From: Clostridiales bacterium
GTDB taxonomy: Bacteria; Bacillota; Clostridia; Lachnospirales; Lachnospiraceae
Assembly (NCBI GenBank): GCA_021203365.1
Contig: JAJQBI010000069.1
Location: 1-64,000, forward strand
DNA length: 64,000 nucleotides
Reading direction: 5' to 3'
Below, in pieces: positions 9,976 through 18,528 of the stretch. Made by a program: the position numbers and the translations under genes. The notes beneath the pieces are model-generated. The model saw only the letters and a list, made by a program, of their open reading frames with translations, was not told the origin of the DNA and ran no database searches. How positions within the stretch are numbered: position 1 is the stretch's first letter; each line of letters begins with the position of its first letter.

Positions 9976-11951
9976 AGGCCTTCCTCCTGTTTTCTTCTCT
10001 GGCAGGAAATGATATAAATAGGATTTTCTCCCATCATCATGTGGTACCGTCCCGCCTTCCTGGACCTGGCCACGGAAAGAAGAACAATCTCCGGCTCCAG
10101 CCCAAGGTCACCGGCCGCCTCCATGGTCTCCGCCACCGTTTCCAGGGTGATGCAGTTGATCACCAGGCGAACCCCGGGATTTTTTTCAAGGAGCAGCGCA
10201 AGGATCTCCCTCATATTTCCGGAGGAGCCTCCGATAAAGGCATGGGTGGGCGCCGGCAGATCCGCAAGCGCCTGGGGAGCCGTACCCGGAACCACAATCA
10301 GGTTGTCCACCGCAAATTTCCTCCGGTTTTCCTCCAGAAGGGCCAGAGCCTCTTCCTTTTTCTCCACCGCGTAGACTCTTCCCTTCCAGGCGCGAAGCGC
10401 CATCTCCACCGATACGGAACCGGTTCCCGCTCCCACGTCGTAGCAGACGGAGTCTTCCCGAAGACACAGCTTGGACAGCGAAACCGTCCGGATCTCTTCC
10501 TTTGTCATGGGAGCCTTTCCCCGAAGGAACTCTCCGTCCGGAATTCCATGAGTGGCAAAAAGAGGCTCCGCCTCGGGATTCCGAGCGCAGATCACACTCA
10601 GGGAATCTCCCTCATAATCGGTCAGCTCCCTCGCCGGCCGGCTGAAAATCCGCTCATTGGAATAGGAAAGATTTTCCCCCACTGAGAGAAGGACCTGACC
10701 CATTTTGCAGTCTGACAGCTCCCTCGCCAGATGGGCCACCCCGTCTCTGGTTCCCAGAATGGAAAACACCTTGGGATTGCGCCGGATGAGGGAGACCAGA
10801 CTGCAGTCCTGTCCATGGGCGCTTACGATTCTGGCGTCGTCCCAGGGAAGACCCAGCTTTGCCATAAAATAGGCCACGGAGGAAATTCCGCAGACCAGCC
10901 GGGTATCCTCCCCCAGAAGATCCACAAGCTTTCTGGCTCCGCTGTAAAATCCCACATCTCCGGACAGGGCCACCGCCACGCGGCTGTATTCCGGATGCTC
11001 CCGGATGTAGTCCGCGATGACTTCGCCGCGGTATTCCCGCAAAACCGTCTGTCCCGGCCGGGCCACAGCCTCCACCATGCGTCGGGCTCCGATCAGCAGC
11101 TCCGCTTCCTCCAGAGCCGCCCTGGCCTCTGGCGTCAGTGTCTGCCTTCCTCCCATTCCGATTCCCACCAGGGAAACCTTCGGCTTTAAGGCAAAACCCA
11201 GGCGCTGTGCCAGAAGCCTTCTGCATTCCATCACCGAAAGGCCCTCTTCCTGAACCGGACGGCCAATGATCACTGGCACAGCCCCCACCGTCCGTGCGGC
11301 CTGTATTTTTTCCGGAAAGCCTCCGGCCGAACCGGTATCCTTGGTCACCAGATAGCGGCAGTCAAACTGGCGCAGCATGGCTACATTCATCTCCGCGGAA
11401 AAGGGGCCCTGCATCCCGATGAGATGCTTTCCTTCCAGCCCCAGGGCGGCACAGGCAGAAATCACAGAGGGAAGGGAAAGCACCCGGGCGTAAAGACGCC
11501 GGGAATAATCCGGAATTTCCGTAAATTTCGCCAGTTCCTTGCTGCCGGTGGTGAGCAGAATATTCCCCTCTGTGCCGCTTAAGTACCGGGCCGCCTCCTC
11601 CGGGCTGTCCACATAGACGGCCTCCCGGACACTGCCGCCTCCTTCCCGGAGCACCCGCACACAGGGAATTCCCGTGTGGTCGCAGGCGCTGCGGATGTTG
11701 GAGGTCACCTCCCGGGCATAGGGATGCGTGGCGTCCACAACCATTTCCGGGGAAATCTCCCCGAAAAGCGCTTCCATCTCCGCCTCCGACTGCCGCCCCG
11801 CCCGGATTTGAAGGAGTTTATTTTCTTTTAAGGATTTTGAACCATATTCCGTGGCCACACAGGCGCAGACGGACACATGGTTTTCGGTCAGAAACCGGCA
11901 GATCTCATATCCTTCTGTAGTTCCTGCAAATACAATGACTCTGCACATCAT
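9972..11951 (-). CDS. Precorrin-6A reductase / precorrin-6Y (de)methylase triple fusion CobK-CbiE-CbiT
   Basis: 659 residues with three joined enzymes. Residues ~1-250 are a CobK/CbiJ reductase (Rossmann start VIVFAGTTEG, ATHPYA motif). About 255-450 is CbiE, the C5 methyltransferase (VSLVGIGMGG). About 455-659 is CbiT, the C15 methyltransferase/decarboxylase, with the SAM motif DVGAGTGSVSVE and the GGSSGN segment. CbiE-CbiT (CobL) fusions are common; the added reductase makes one polypeptide for consecutive steps at the precorrin-6 stage. Two adjacent ATGs (11951, 11948) are possible starts; both overlap the cbiH stop. No strong ribosome site is seen, so coupling to cbiH is likely. Confidence 0.93.
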   Translation of the reverse strand: MMCRVIVFAGTTEGYEICRFLTENHVSVCACVATEYGSKSLKENKLLQIRAGRQSEAEMEALFGEISPEMVVDATHPYAREVTSNIRSACDHTGIPCVRVLREGGGSVREAVYVDSPEEAARYLSGTEGNILLTTGSKELAKFTEIPDYSRRLYARVLSLPSVISACAALGLEGKHLIGMQGPFSAEMNVAMLRQFDCRYLVTKDTGSAGGFPEKIQAARTVGAVPVIIGRPVQEEGLSVMECRRLLAQRLGFALKPKVSLVGIGMGGRQTLTPEARAALEEAELLIGARRMVEAVARPGQTVLREYRGEVIADYIREHPEYSRVAVALSGDVGFYSGARKLVDLLGEDTRLVCGISSVAYFMAKLGLPWDDARIVSAHGQDCSLVSLIRRNPKVFSILGTRDGVAHLARELSDCKMGQVLLSVGENLSYSNERIFSRPARELTDYEGDSLSVICARNPEAEPLFATHGIPDGEFLRGKAPMTKEEIRTVSLSKLCLREDSVCYDVGAGTGSVSVEMALRAWKGRVYAVEKKEEALALLEENRRKFAVDNLIVVPGTAPQALADLPAPTHAFIGGSSGNMREILALLLEKNPGVRLVINCITLETVAETMEAAGDLGLEPEIVLLSVARSRKAGRYHMMMGENPIYIISCQRRKQEEGL

Positions 11952-12682
11952 CGCTCACTTTCATACCCTCTGGGCGTCACCATTTTGCCGCCGATCTCCC
12001 GGGTCTGGGAATTGCCGATAAAAACTGTGGTAAACATATCTACCTGGGCGTTCCGAAGCTCGCCCAGGGTAAGGACACGGGCTTCCTCCCCCTCCCGGGC
12101 GATCCGGGCCACGGTCCCGCACACCGTGTCCGGGGAGCGATGGGTGAGAATCAGATCACAGGCCTTCTGCAGATAATCACTGCGTTTCCGGCTGGAGGGA
12201 TTGTAAAGACAAATCACAAAATCCGCCTGGGCCGCAGCCAGAAGCCGGGCCTCAATTTTTTCCCAGGGAGTCAGAAGGTCACTCAAGGAGATCAGACAGA
12301 AATCATGGATCAGAGGGGCTCCCAGAACCGCCGCGCCGCCGGTGGCCGCTGTAACCCCGGGAATGACGGTGAGCTCCACCTCCGGATACTTCTCCCCCAC
12401 CTGGTACATCAGACCGGCCATTCCATAGACGCCGGCGTCCCCGCTGCAGATCATGGATACGTTTTTCCCCTTTCGGGCTTCCTCGAAGGCCAGAACACAG
12501 CGGTCCTCCTCTTTCTTCATGGGGGTGGTCCGGAATTCCTTGTCCGGGAAATATTCCTTTACCAGGTCCACATAGACCGTATAGCCGATGATCTCATCGC
12601 TTTCCTTCAGGGCGCGTATGGCCCGCCCGGTCATCTGTTCATAAGCGCCGGGACCAATTCCCACAACATTTATCTTACTCAA
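11948..12682 (-). CDS. cbiH: Cobalt-precorrin-3B C17-methyltransferase CbiH
   Basis: SAM-dependent methylase that performs ring contraction together with C17 methylation. About 244 residues starting MSKINVVGIGPG. The tetrapyrrole-methylase motifs GIGPG (residues ~8-12) and GDAGVYGM are clear. I place the start at a TTG codon (12682) because GGAGGA lies 6 nt upstream and homologues start with this segment. The gene overlaps the end of cbiG by 8 bases. Confidence 0.92.
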   Translation of the reverse strand: MSKINVVGIGPGAYEQMTGRAIRALKESDEIIGYTVYVDLVKEYFPDKEFRTTPMKKEEDRCVLAFEEARKGKNVSMICSGDAGVYGMAGLMYQVGEKYPEVELTVIPGVTAATGGAAVLGAPLIHDFCLISLSDLLTPWEKIEARLLAAAQADFVICLYNPSSRKRSDYLQKACDLILTHRSPDTVCGTVARIAREGEEARVLTLGELRNAQVDMFTTVFIGNSQTREIGGKMVTPRGYESER

Positions 12683-13751
12683 AACAAATCCTCCAATCCC
12701 GGACCGCAAGGGCAGTGGTCACACCGCTCCCGGCCGTTTTCCTCTTCAGCAGAACCGAGCCTTCCCCCGCCCCAAGAACCGCACTTCTCTCACACACATT
12801 GTCCACACCGGTAATCTCCCGCACGAAGGCCGAAGGAGTAAAATCTCCCTTCGCCTCTGCCAGCTCCTCCCCTGAAAAGGTGACAAAGGGAAGGTCCCAT
12901 TTCCGGGTCAGCATAAGAATCCCGGGCTCCTCTTTTTTTAAATCGATGCTGGCCAGTCCCTCCAGGGCCTCCGGATAGAAGTGGCCCTGTGCCAGGCACT
13001 GGCGGGCCGCCTCCTCCACAAGCTGCGGATCCTGGTTTTTCCGACAGCCAAGTCCCAGGGTCAGAACCTTTGGAACCACCTGCACCGTAGATGAAAAAGG
13101 AAGGCAGTCCGAATGCACGGTCACCGCCACCCCCACCTTCGGGGCTTCCCGGTTCGAATCCGCCGGCTCCTGCCAGGAAACCAGCCCCTCCGGAAGCGCT
13201 CCCTGCCAGGGAAACTCGCTGTAAAATCCCGCGCTCTCTCCCGCCAGAAGAGCCGCCGAAACCTCCTTCGCAGCCTTCATATGAAAAATCTCACAGCCAT
13301 TTTCCCGGGCAAAGACATCCACCGCAAACCGCCGGTGAAGATCCGTAGCCGTAGTCACCACCACGGTGGCTTTAAGGATTTCTCCCACCATCCCGGCCAG
13401 AGCGTTGGCACCGCCCAGATGACCGGAGAGCAGGGAAATGGCAAACTGTCCGCACTCATCCACCACCAGAACCGCAGGGTCTCCTTTCTTTCCCTCTATA
13501 TGGGGAGCGATGCTTCGCACCGCGATTCCACAGGCGCCGATAAAGATTACCGCGTCAGAATCCCGGAAGCGCTCCCCCGCCCAGACGGAAGTGCTCTCCG
13601 AAACAGAGTCCGGCAGATAACGGCTTTTTGTGTAAAGGCAGACCTCATGGCCCCGGCTTTCAAGACCCCGGCACAGCCTCTCCCCGGTGGCAAAGCCGGT
13701 AAGGCTGAAGCAGATCACGGAAATTCTCCGGAAGGAGCCGTCCTTCCTCAC
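12675..13751 (-). CDS. cbiG: Cobalt-precorrin-5A hydrolase CbiG
   Basis: Opens the delta-lactone of cobalt-precorrin-5A and releases the C20 fragment as acetaldehyde. 358 residues. It shows the N-terminal GACGIAVRSIAPHI and central CGQFAISLLSGHLGGAN motifs of CbiG, and a C-terminal CobE-like domain from about residue 240 (LGLGCRKN). It begins with GTG overlapping the cbiF stop (GTGA); no Shine-Dalgarno is obvious, consistent with translational coupling. The presence of cbiG and cbiD marks the anaerobic, cobalt-early route. Confidence 0.94.
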   Translation of the reverse strand: MRKDGSFRRISVICFSLTGFATGERLCRGLESRGHEVCLYTKSRYLPDSVSESTSVWAGERFRDSDAVIFIGACGIAVRSIAPHIEGKKGDPAVLVVDECGQFAISLLSGHLGGANALAGMVGEILKATVVVTTATDLHRRFAVDVFARENGCEIFHMKAAKEVSAALLAGESAGFYSEFPWQGALPEGLVSWQEPADSNREAPKVGVAVTVHSDCLPFSSTVQVVPKVLTLGLGCRKNQDPQLVEEAARQCLAQGHFYPEALEGLASIDLKKEEPGILMLTRKWDLPFVTFSGEELAEAKGDFTPSAFVREITGVDNVCERSAVLGAGEGSVLLKRKTAGSGVTTALAVRDWRICFE

Positions 13752-14506
13752 AGGCTGGCATCCCGGAACTCCGTGGAAAATCCGGGATCATACAGCCTGG
13801 ATCGATTGTATTTCGCATCCTTTACCACATCACCGATGATCATCAGTGCGGTTTTGGTAATATCATTCTTCCTGGCCGTCTCCGCCAGAGTGCCCACTGT
13901 GCACAGGAAGGTTTTCTCATCCGGCCAGGTCGCCTTGTAGACAATGGCCGCAGGCGTATCTTCCGAATAGCCGCCCTCCACCAGACGCCTGGAAAGCTCC
14001 TCCAGCATTCCCGTGCTGAGGAATACCACCATGGTAGCCTGATGAGCGGCAAAGGACTGAATGCTTTCCAGCTCCGGAACCGGCGTTCTGCCTTCCATAC
14101 GGGTGATAATCACACTCTGGGAGATATCCGGAAGGGTATATTCCAGATTCAGCGCCCCCGCCGCTCCGCAGAAGGAGCTGACGCCGGGGCAGGAATCATA
14201 GGCAATGCCCTTTTCATCCAGAAGATCCATCTGCTCCCGGATGGCCCCGTAAATACATGGATCCCCGGTGTGAAGCCGCACGGTGGTTTTTCCCTCCGCC
14301 TCCGCTTTTTCCATAACCCCGATCGCTTCCTCCAGGGTCATCTTCGCGCTGTTGTAAATGGTGCACACATCTCTGGAATATTCCAGAAGCCGGGGATTCA
14401 CCAGCGATCCGGCGTAAATAATCACATCTGCGTTTTCCAGATATTCTTTTCCTCTGAGTGTAATCAGATCCGGCGCGCCCGGACCCGCTCCCACAAAATG
14501 TACCAT
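13748..14506 (-). CDS. cbiF: Cobalt-precorrin-4 C11-methyltransferase CbiF
   Basis: SAM-dependent methylation at C11. 252 residues from MVHFVGAGPG. The tetrapyrrole methylase motifs GAGPGAPDLITLRG and GDPCIYGA are present. The frame is open 68 codons further upstream, but AAAAGGAG at a suitable distance fixes ATG 14506 as the start, just after the cbiD stop. Confidence 0.95.
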   Translation of the reverse strand: MVHFVGAGPGAPDLITLRGKEYLENADVIIYAGSLVNPRLLEYSRDVCTIYNSAKMTLEEAIGVMEKAEAEGKTTVRLHTGDPCIYGAIREQMDLLDEKGIAYDSCPGVSSFCGAAGALNLEYTLPDISQSVIITRMEGRTPVPELESIQSFAAHQATMVVFLSTGMLEELSRRLVEGGYSEDTPAAIVYKATWPDEKTFLCTVGTLAETARKNDITKTALMIIGDVVKDAKYNRSRLYDPGFSTEFRDASL

Positions 14507-14522
14507 AATTTCATACTCCTTT

Positions 14523-15677
14523 TCATTTCTCACGAATCCGGTCGGCCAGCTTTTTTGCATCTCTGGTCTGTCCCAGATATCCATACACATTGGAAAAAAC
14601 CACCGCGCCAAGAAGAATCTGCTCGTAGGAACGGTGATCCAGATAAAACTGGATTTTTTCCATGAGAAGATCCATGGCCGGGGAGAGAAGCTTCTCCCGC
14701 TGCAGCACATCCAGCGCCTCGTCGGTCGTTCCGCAGTCCAGAATCTCCCTCACACAGGAAATTCCGCTCCCGGCCCGGGCCGCGCAGGCGGCAAGTACCT
14801 CCATGCGTCCGTCCGCGCTGTGGGAATGGGTGTTCATAATCCCGGCCCCCACCTTCACAAACTTCCCGATATGGGCCACAAAGAGGATTCCCTTCGCACC
14901 CAGGTTCACCGCCATATCGATGGTTTCTCCCACATAATTGCTGCACTTGATATTTTTCTCAAAGGGCAGGTCCATATGCTCCCGCAGATAATCCGCCCCA
15001 TAGTTTCCAGGCGTGACCAGAAGGTACTCTTCCCCCAGAGAAACGCGCTGCCGCATTTCCACCTCTATGCTCCGGATCAGAGCCTTCTCACTCATGGGCT
15101 CCACAATCCCGCTGGTTCCAAGGATGGAGATCCCGCCCACAATGCCAAGCCTTGGGTTAAAGGTTTTCTCCGCAATTTCCTCACCTCCCGGCACAGAAAT
15201 TGTCACCCGGAGCCCGCCCCGGTAATCGTATTCGGAAGCGGCCGCTTCCGCCTCCCTTCGGATCATATCCATTGGAACCGGGTTAATGGCCGCCTCCCCC
15301 ACCTTCCGGGAAAGGCCCGGACGGGTTACCCGTCCTACGCCGGCGCCCCCGTCCACCAGAACCCCTACCATAGAGGAATCCTTTTCCACCCGGGCACAGA
15401 CCAGTATTCCGTTGGTCGTATCCGGATCATCCCCCGCGTCCTTGCGCACCCCGCAGGATACGGCGTTTTTCTCTCTGCGCACGTCCTCCAGCTCCAGAGA
15501 AAGAAGGATCCCCTTCGGAGTCATCAGCTCCACACGGTCCAGATTCCCGCCGCCCAGAAGCATCCGGGCGGCTCCCTTACAGGCCGCGGCCGCGCAGGAG
15601 CCGGTGGTATAGCCAAAACGCATACGCTTCTTCCCACGTATAACAGAATAATCCTCCAGGCCGTTCTTACGCTCCAA
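14523..15677 (-). CDS. cbiD: Cobalt-precorrin-5B C1-methyltransferase CbiD
   Basis: Methylates C1 in the anaerobic pathway. 384 residues with the family signature GYTTGSCAAAA at about residues 23-33. The likely start is a TTG codon at 15677, with purine-rich GGAAGGGAGCGGAAG upstream; an internal ATG just before the GYTTGS motif is a less likely alternative. It is the first enzyme gene of the operon and follows the secreted propeller gene by 17 bp. Confidence 0.93.
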   Translation of the reverse strand: MERKNGLEDYSVIRGKKRMRFGYTTGSCAAAACKGAARMLLGGGNLDRVELMTPKGILLSLELEDVRREKNAVSCGVRKDAGDDPDTTNGILVCARVEKDSSMVGVLVDGGAGVGRVTRPGLSRKVGEAAINPVPMDMIRREAEAAASEYDYRGGLRVTISVPGGEEIAEKTFNPRLGIVGGISILGTSGIVEPMSEKALIRSIEVEMRQRVSLGEEYLLVTPGNYGADYLREHMDLPFEKNIKCSNYVGETIDMAVNLGAKGILFVAHIGKFVKVGAGIMNTHSHSADGRMEVLAACAARAGSGISCVREILDCGTTDEALDVLQREKLLSPAMDLLMEKIQFYLDHRSYEQILLGAVVFSNVYGYLGQTRDAKKLADRIREK

Positions 15678-15694
15678 GTCTTCCGCTCCCTTCC

Positions 15695-16702
15695 TTACTC
15701 CGGATCCTCTGAGGTATCGTCTTCGCTGTCACCCGGGGAAGCCTCCCCGCCGCCGGAGTTCCCATCTGAAGCCTCCGCCAGAGAACAGGTTTCCTCCGAA
15801 TCACTCTCCGCGTCATACCAGTACAGAAGATCGTCCTCCTGCTCACAGACATAATAAAGGCTGTTTCCCTTTACCGCGCCCATGTAGGTAAAGGGGATCT
15901 CCGTGATCGCCGCAGACAGGGTTTCCCCTGTGTTCCGGTCATAAAGAAATTCCTCATAGTCCGAAGTGTCAAAAAGGAAGTAATCCTCCAGCACATAAAA
16001 ATAATATTTGGAGAGCTTATCCTCCATTTTCAGCTCCTGCAAAGCGCCGTCGGAAAGAGAATACTGATACACACAGTCTCCCTCCTCCTGCCAGAAAAAA
16101 AGATCCGATCCGCTCATCTCCAGCTGGTTTTCCTCTGTGCTGTCCTCGAGAAATTCCCGGTTTTTCCCGTCCAGGGAGGCCAGGTAAAGGCCGCCGTCTG
16201 TATCCATATAGCAGAGCCCATCCCCGGTCAGAACAAAATCATAGACAGACGTCAGAAGCTCCTCCGCCTCCCCGCCTTCCAGGGGAACCCGGCAGATCCG
16301 GTAGCCATACCTGTAATACAGCGCATCCCCGTAAATCTGGAAGGACGCGCTTGCGGTGTCCTCCGTGAGCTGCTGCACCTCCTGAAAATTCAGTCCATCC
16401 TCCATCTGCATACGGAAAATTCCTGTCTCAAGCTGCACATACAGGCAGCCGTCCCAAATCCCGATCTGCTCCGCCTGGGCATCAAAGGAGCCTTCCAGGA
16501 CAGGGTCACAGGGGGCTCCGCCTTCATCCAGAGAGGCACTGTACAGATTCTCCCCTTTTACAAAATACAGGGTATCCTCCTCATAAATCAGAACCGCGCT
16601 TCCCGTCTCCACATTCTCCTTCTCATCCGCGGCCTGGGCGGGAACACACCAGAGCAGGCCCAGGGCCAGCGCCGCAAGCCCCAGATAAGACTTTTTCTGC
16701 AT
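15695..16702 (-). CDS. Secreted beta-propeller-like protein leading the corrinoid operon
   Basis: 335 residues. A signal peptide (about 1-24, cleavage after AQA) is followed by repeated segments of the type LYY..., LYxASLDG at about 45-residue spacing, resembling DUF5050/WD-like propeller blades, then a very acidic Gly/Ser/Asp/Glu tail. There is no lipobox and no second membrane helix, so it should be released or wall-associated. CGGAGGAAG precedes ATG 16702. Only 17 bp separate it from cbiD on the same strand, so it is probably co-transcribed with the corrinoid genes. The function is unknown; a role in corrinoid or cobalt handling is a guess from position only. Confidence 0.75.
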   Translation of the reverse strand: MQKKSYLGLAALALGLLWCVPAQAADEKENVETGSAVLIYEEDTLYFVKGENLYSASLDEGGAPCDPVLEGSFDAQAEQIGIWDGCLYVQLETGIFRMQMEDGLNFQEVQQLTEDTASASFQIYGDALYYRYGYRICRVPLEGGEAEELLTSVYDFVLTGDGLCYMDTDGGLYLASLDGKNREFLEDSTEENQLEMSGSDLFFWQEEGDCVYQYSLSDGALQELKMEDKLSKYYFYVLEDYFLFDTSDYEEFLYDRNTGETLSAAITEIPFTYMGAVKGNSLYYVCEQEDDLLYWYDAESDSEETCSLAEASDGNSGGGEASPGDSEDDTSEDPE

Positions 16703-16776
16703 ATTTCTTCCTCCGTTTTTAACTTCCCATCATTCCCTTCATTTTAACACATCCCTTATGGAAAAAGAAGAAGTTC

Positions 16777-16805
16777 TTGTATTTTTTCCACAGCCCTGCT
16801 AAAAT
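16777..16805 (+). promoter_or_regulatory. Promoter of the rluD-like gene; shared divergent region
   Basis: TTGTAT (16777-16782), 17-bp spacer, TAAAAT (16800-16805). On the opposite strand a TTAAAAT -10-like element near 16740-16746 may start the corrinoid operon, with a poor -35. I see no cobalamin riboswitch in the 137 bp between the two genes. Confidence 0.6.
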
Positions 16806-16839
16806 TTCAGAAAATGAAACGCAATAAAGAGGAAAAAAT

Positions 16840-17733
16840 ATGAAACGAATCCTGCAATACCTCATAACCCCGGAGACACAGGGGATATCCATTCTGGCCT
16901 TTCTCCGGAGGAAGGGCTTCAGCGGAAGCATTCTCTCGTCCATGAAAGCCCTCCCGGATGCCGTTTTGTACAATGGGCGGCAGGTTTCCTTTCGCACCGT
17001 CCTCACAGAGGGAGACTCTCTTCTGGTAACTGTCCCGGAAAATCGCCCCGGGGAAGATCTGCGGCCGCTCAGTGTCCGGATTCCCATTCTGCTGGAGGAT
17101 GAAGACCTGCTGGTGGTAAACAAACCGGCCGACATGCCGGTTCACCCTTCCCCCGGAAATTATGAGAATACCCTGGCCAACTGGGCCGCCTTTCATTTTC
17201 GCCGGGAAAAGGATTTCGTTTTCCGCTGTGTGAACCGGCTGGACCGGGATACCACCGGAGCCGTTATCCTGGCCAAAAACCCTTTAAGTGCCGCAATTCT
17301 CTCCCGGGAAATCAAAGAACGGCAGATTCACCGCACCTACCTGGCCATTGTAAAGGGCGTCCCCCCGGAAAAGGGGACCATCCGCGCCCCCATTGCCCGC
17401 AAAGAAGGCAGTGTTCTCGAACGGGAAGTAAATTTCCAAAAAGGGCAGCCAGCCGTTACACATTTTCAACGGCTGGCTGTAAAACAGGAGTATTCCCTCC
17501 TGGAGCTGCACCTGGACACGGGGCGCACCCATCAGATCCGGGTTCATATGAAATATCTCGGATATCCCCTTCCGGGAGATTATCTGTACTGTCCTGACCA
17601 CACAGGAATAAAAAGGCAGGCACTCCACTCCTTTCAGGTAGAGTTTCCCCATCCGATCACAGAGGAAACGGTGCTTCTCACAGCGCCGGTGCCGGAGGAT
17701 TTCCGGAATGCCTGGTATTTTTCTCGTAAATGA
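16840..17733 (+). CDS. RluA-family 23S/tRNA pseudouridine synthase (RluD-like)
   Basis: 297 residues. An N-terminal S4-like region (about 15-75) is followed by the catalytic domain with the aspartate in VNRLDRDTTG (about residue 130) and GRTHQIRVHMKYLGYPLPGD. It converts specific uridines to pseudouridine in structured RNA; the target site cannot be assigned. Its 3' end overlaps the convergent coaX by 56 bp. Confidence 0.9.
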   Translation: MKRILQYLITPETQGISILAFLRRKGFSGSILSSMKALPDAVLYNGRQVSFRTVLTEGDSLLVTVPENRPGEDLRPLSVRIPILLEDEDLLVVNKPADMPVHPSPGNYENTLANWAAFHFRREKDFVFRCVNRLDRDTTGAVILAKNPLSAAILSREIKERQIHRTYLAIVKGVPPEKGTIRAPIARKEGSVLEREVNFQKGQPAVTHFQRLAVKQEYSLLELHLDTGRTHQIRVHMKYLGYPLPGDYLYCPDHTGIKRQALHSFQVEFPHPITEETVLLTAPVPEDFRNAWYFSRK

Positions 17734-18475
17734 TAAAAAGGCCCTTAAGAAGAAGATTTTCATCCAGGATTATTTTTTTCCTGCAGTGTGGAACCACATT
17801 TTTCGCAAGACCTCCCGTGGCAACCACAGTGGTCTTCTGCCCCAGTTCCTCCTCGATCCGATCCACGATCCCGTCCATGGAAGCGGCGGCGCTGTAAAGG
17901 ACACCGCTTTTCATGCAGTCGATGGTATTTCTCCCGATAATGTTCCTGGGGGGATCCAGACTGATGCCGCTGAGCTGGGAGGCATGAGCGGTCAGAGCGT
18001 CCAGAGAGATCCGAAGTCCCGGAAAAATCATCCCGCCCACATAGCGCTTCCTTTCATCCACCACAGAGGCCGTGGTGGCGGTACCCATGTCAAAAATAAT
18101 CAGGGGCGCCGGATATTCCGCAATCCCCGCCACCGCGTCCGCCACCAGGTCCGCGCCCAGGGAAGCGGGATTATCCATCATAATGTTCAGTCCGGTGCGG
18201 ACACCCGGGCCAAGCACAATAACCTCCACCTCCAGGATCTTTTTTGCCGCGAGGCGGGCCACATTGGTAATCTGGGGCACCACAGAAGAAATGATACAGC
18301 CTTCAATTTCTTTTTTACTCACATGATGAACATCCAGAACCATCTGAATATCCACGGCGTATTCCAGCTCTGTCTTTGTCCGCACTGTAGAAAGCCTTTC
18401 AATAAAACAGGTCTGCCTGTGATTAATTCCCCCGATCACAATATTCGTATTTCCTATATCAATAGCGAGAACCAT
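17678..18475 (-). CDS. coaX: Type III pantothenate kinase CoaX
   Basis: First step of coenzyme A synthesis, ATP-dependent, of the ASKHA fold. 265 residues. The phosphate motif DIGNTNIVIGG opens the protein, DMGTATT lies in the middle and TGGLAKNV near the end. It is downstream of coaBC (53 bp), giving a CoA-synthesis pair. The C-terminal tail overlaps the convergent pseudouridine synthase gene. Confidence 0.95.
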   Translation of the reverse strand: MVLAIDIGNTNIVIGGINHRQTCFIERLSTVRTKTELEYAVDIQMVLDVHHVSKKEIEGCIISSVVPQITNVARLAAKKILEVEVIVLGPGVRTGLNIMMDNPASLGADLVADAVAGIAEYPAPLIIFDMGTATTASVVDERKRYVGGMIFPGLRISLDALTAHASQLSGISLDPPRNIIGRNTIDCMKSGVLYSAAASMDGIVDRIEEELGQKTTVVATGGLAKNVVPHCRKKIILDENLLLKGLFIIYEKNTRHSGNPPAPAL

Positions 18476-18528
18476 TTCCCTGCTCCTTTATCCAAGAACC
18501 GGATCCGGCCGATGGCAAACCGGTTCTG

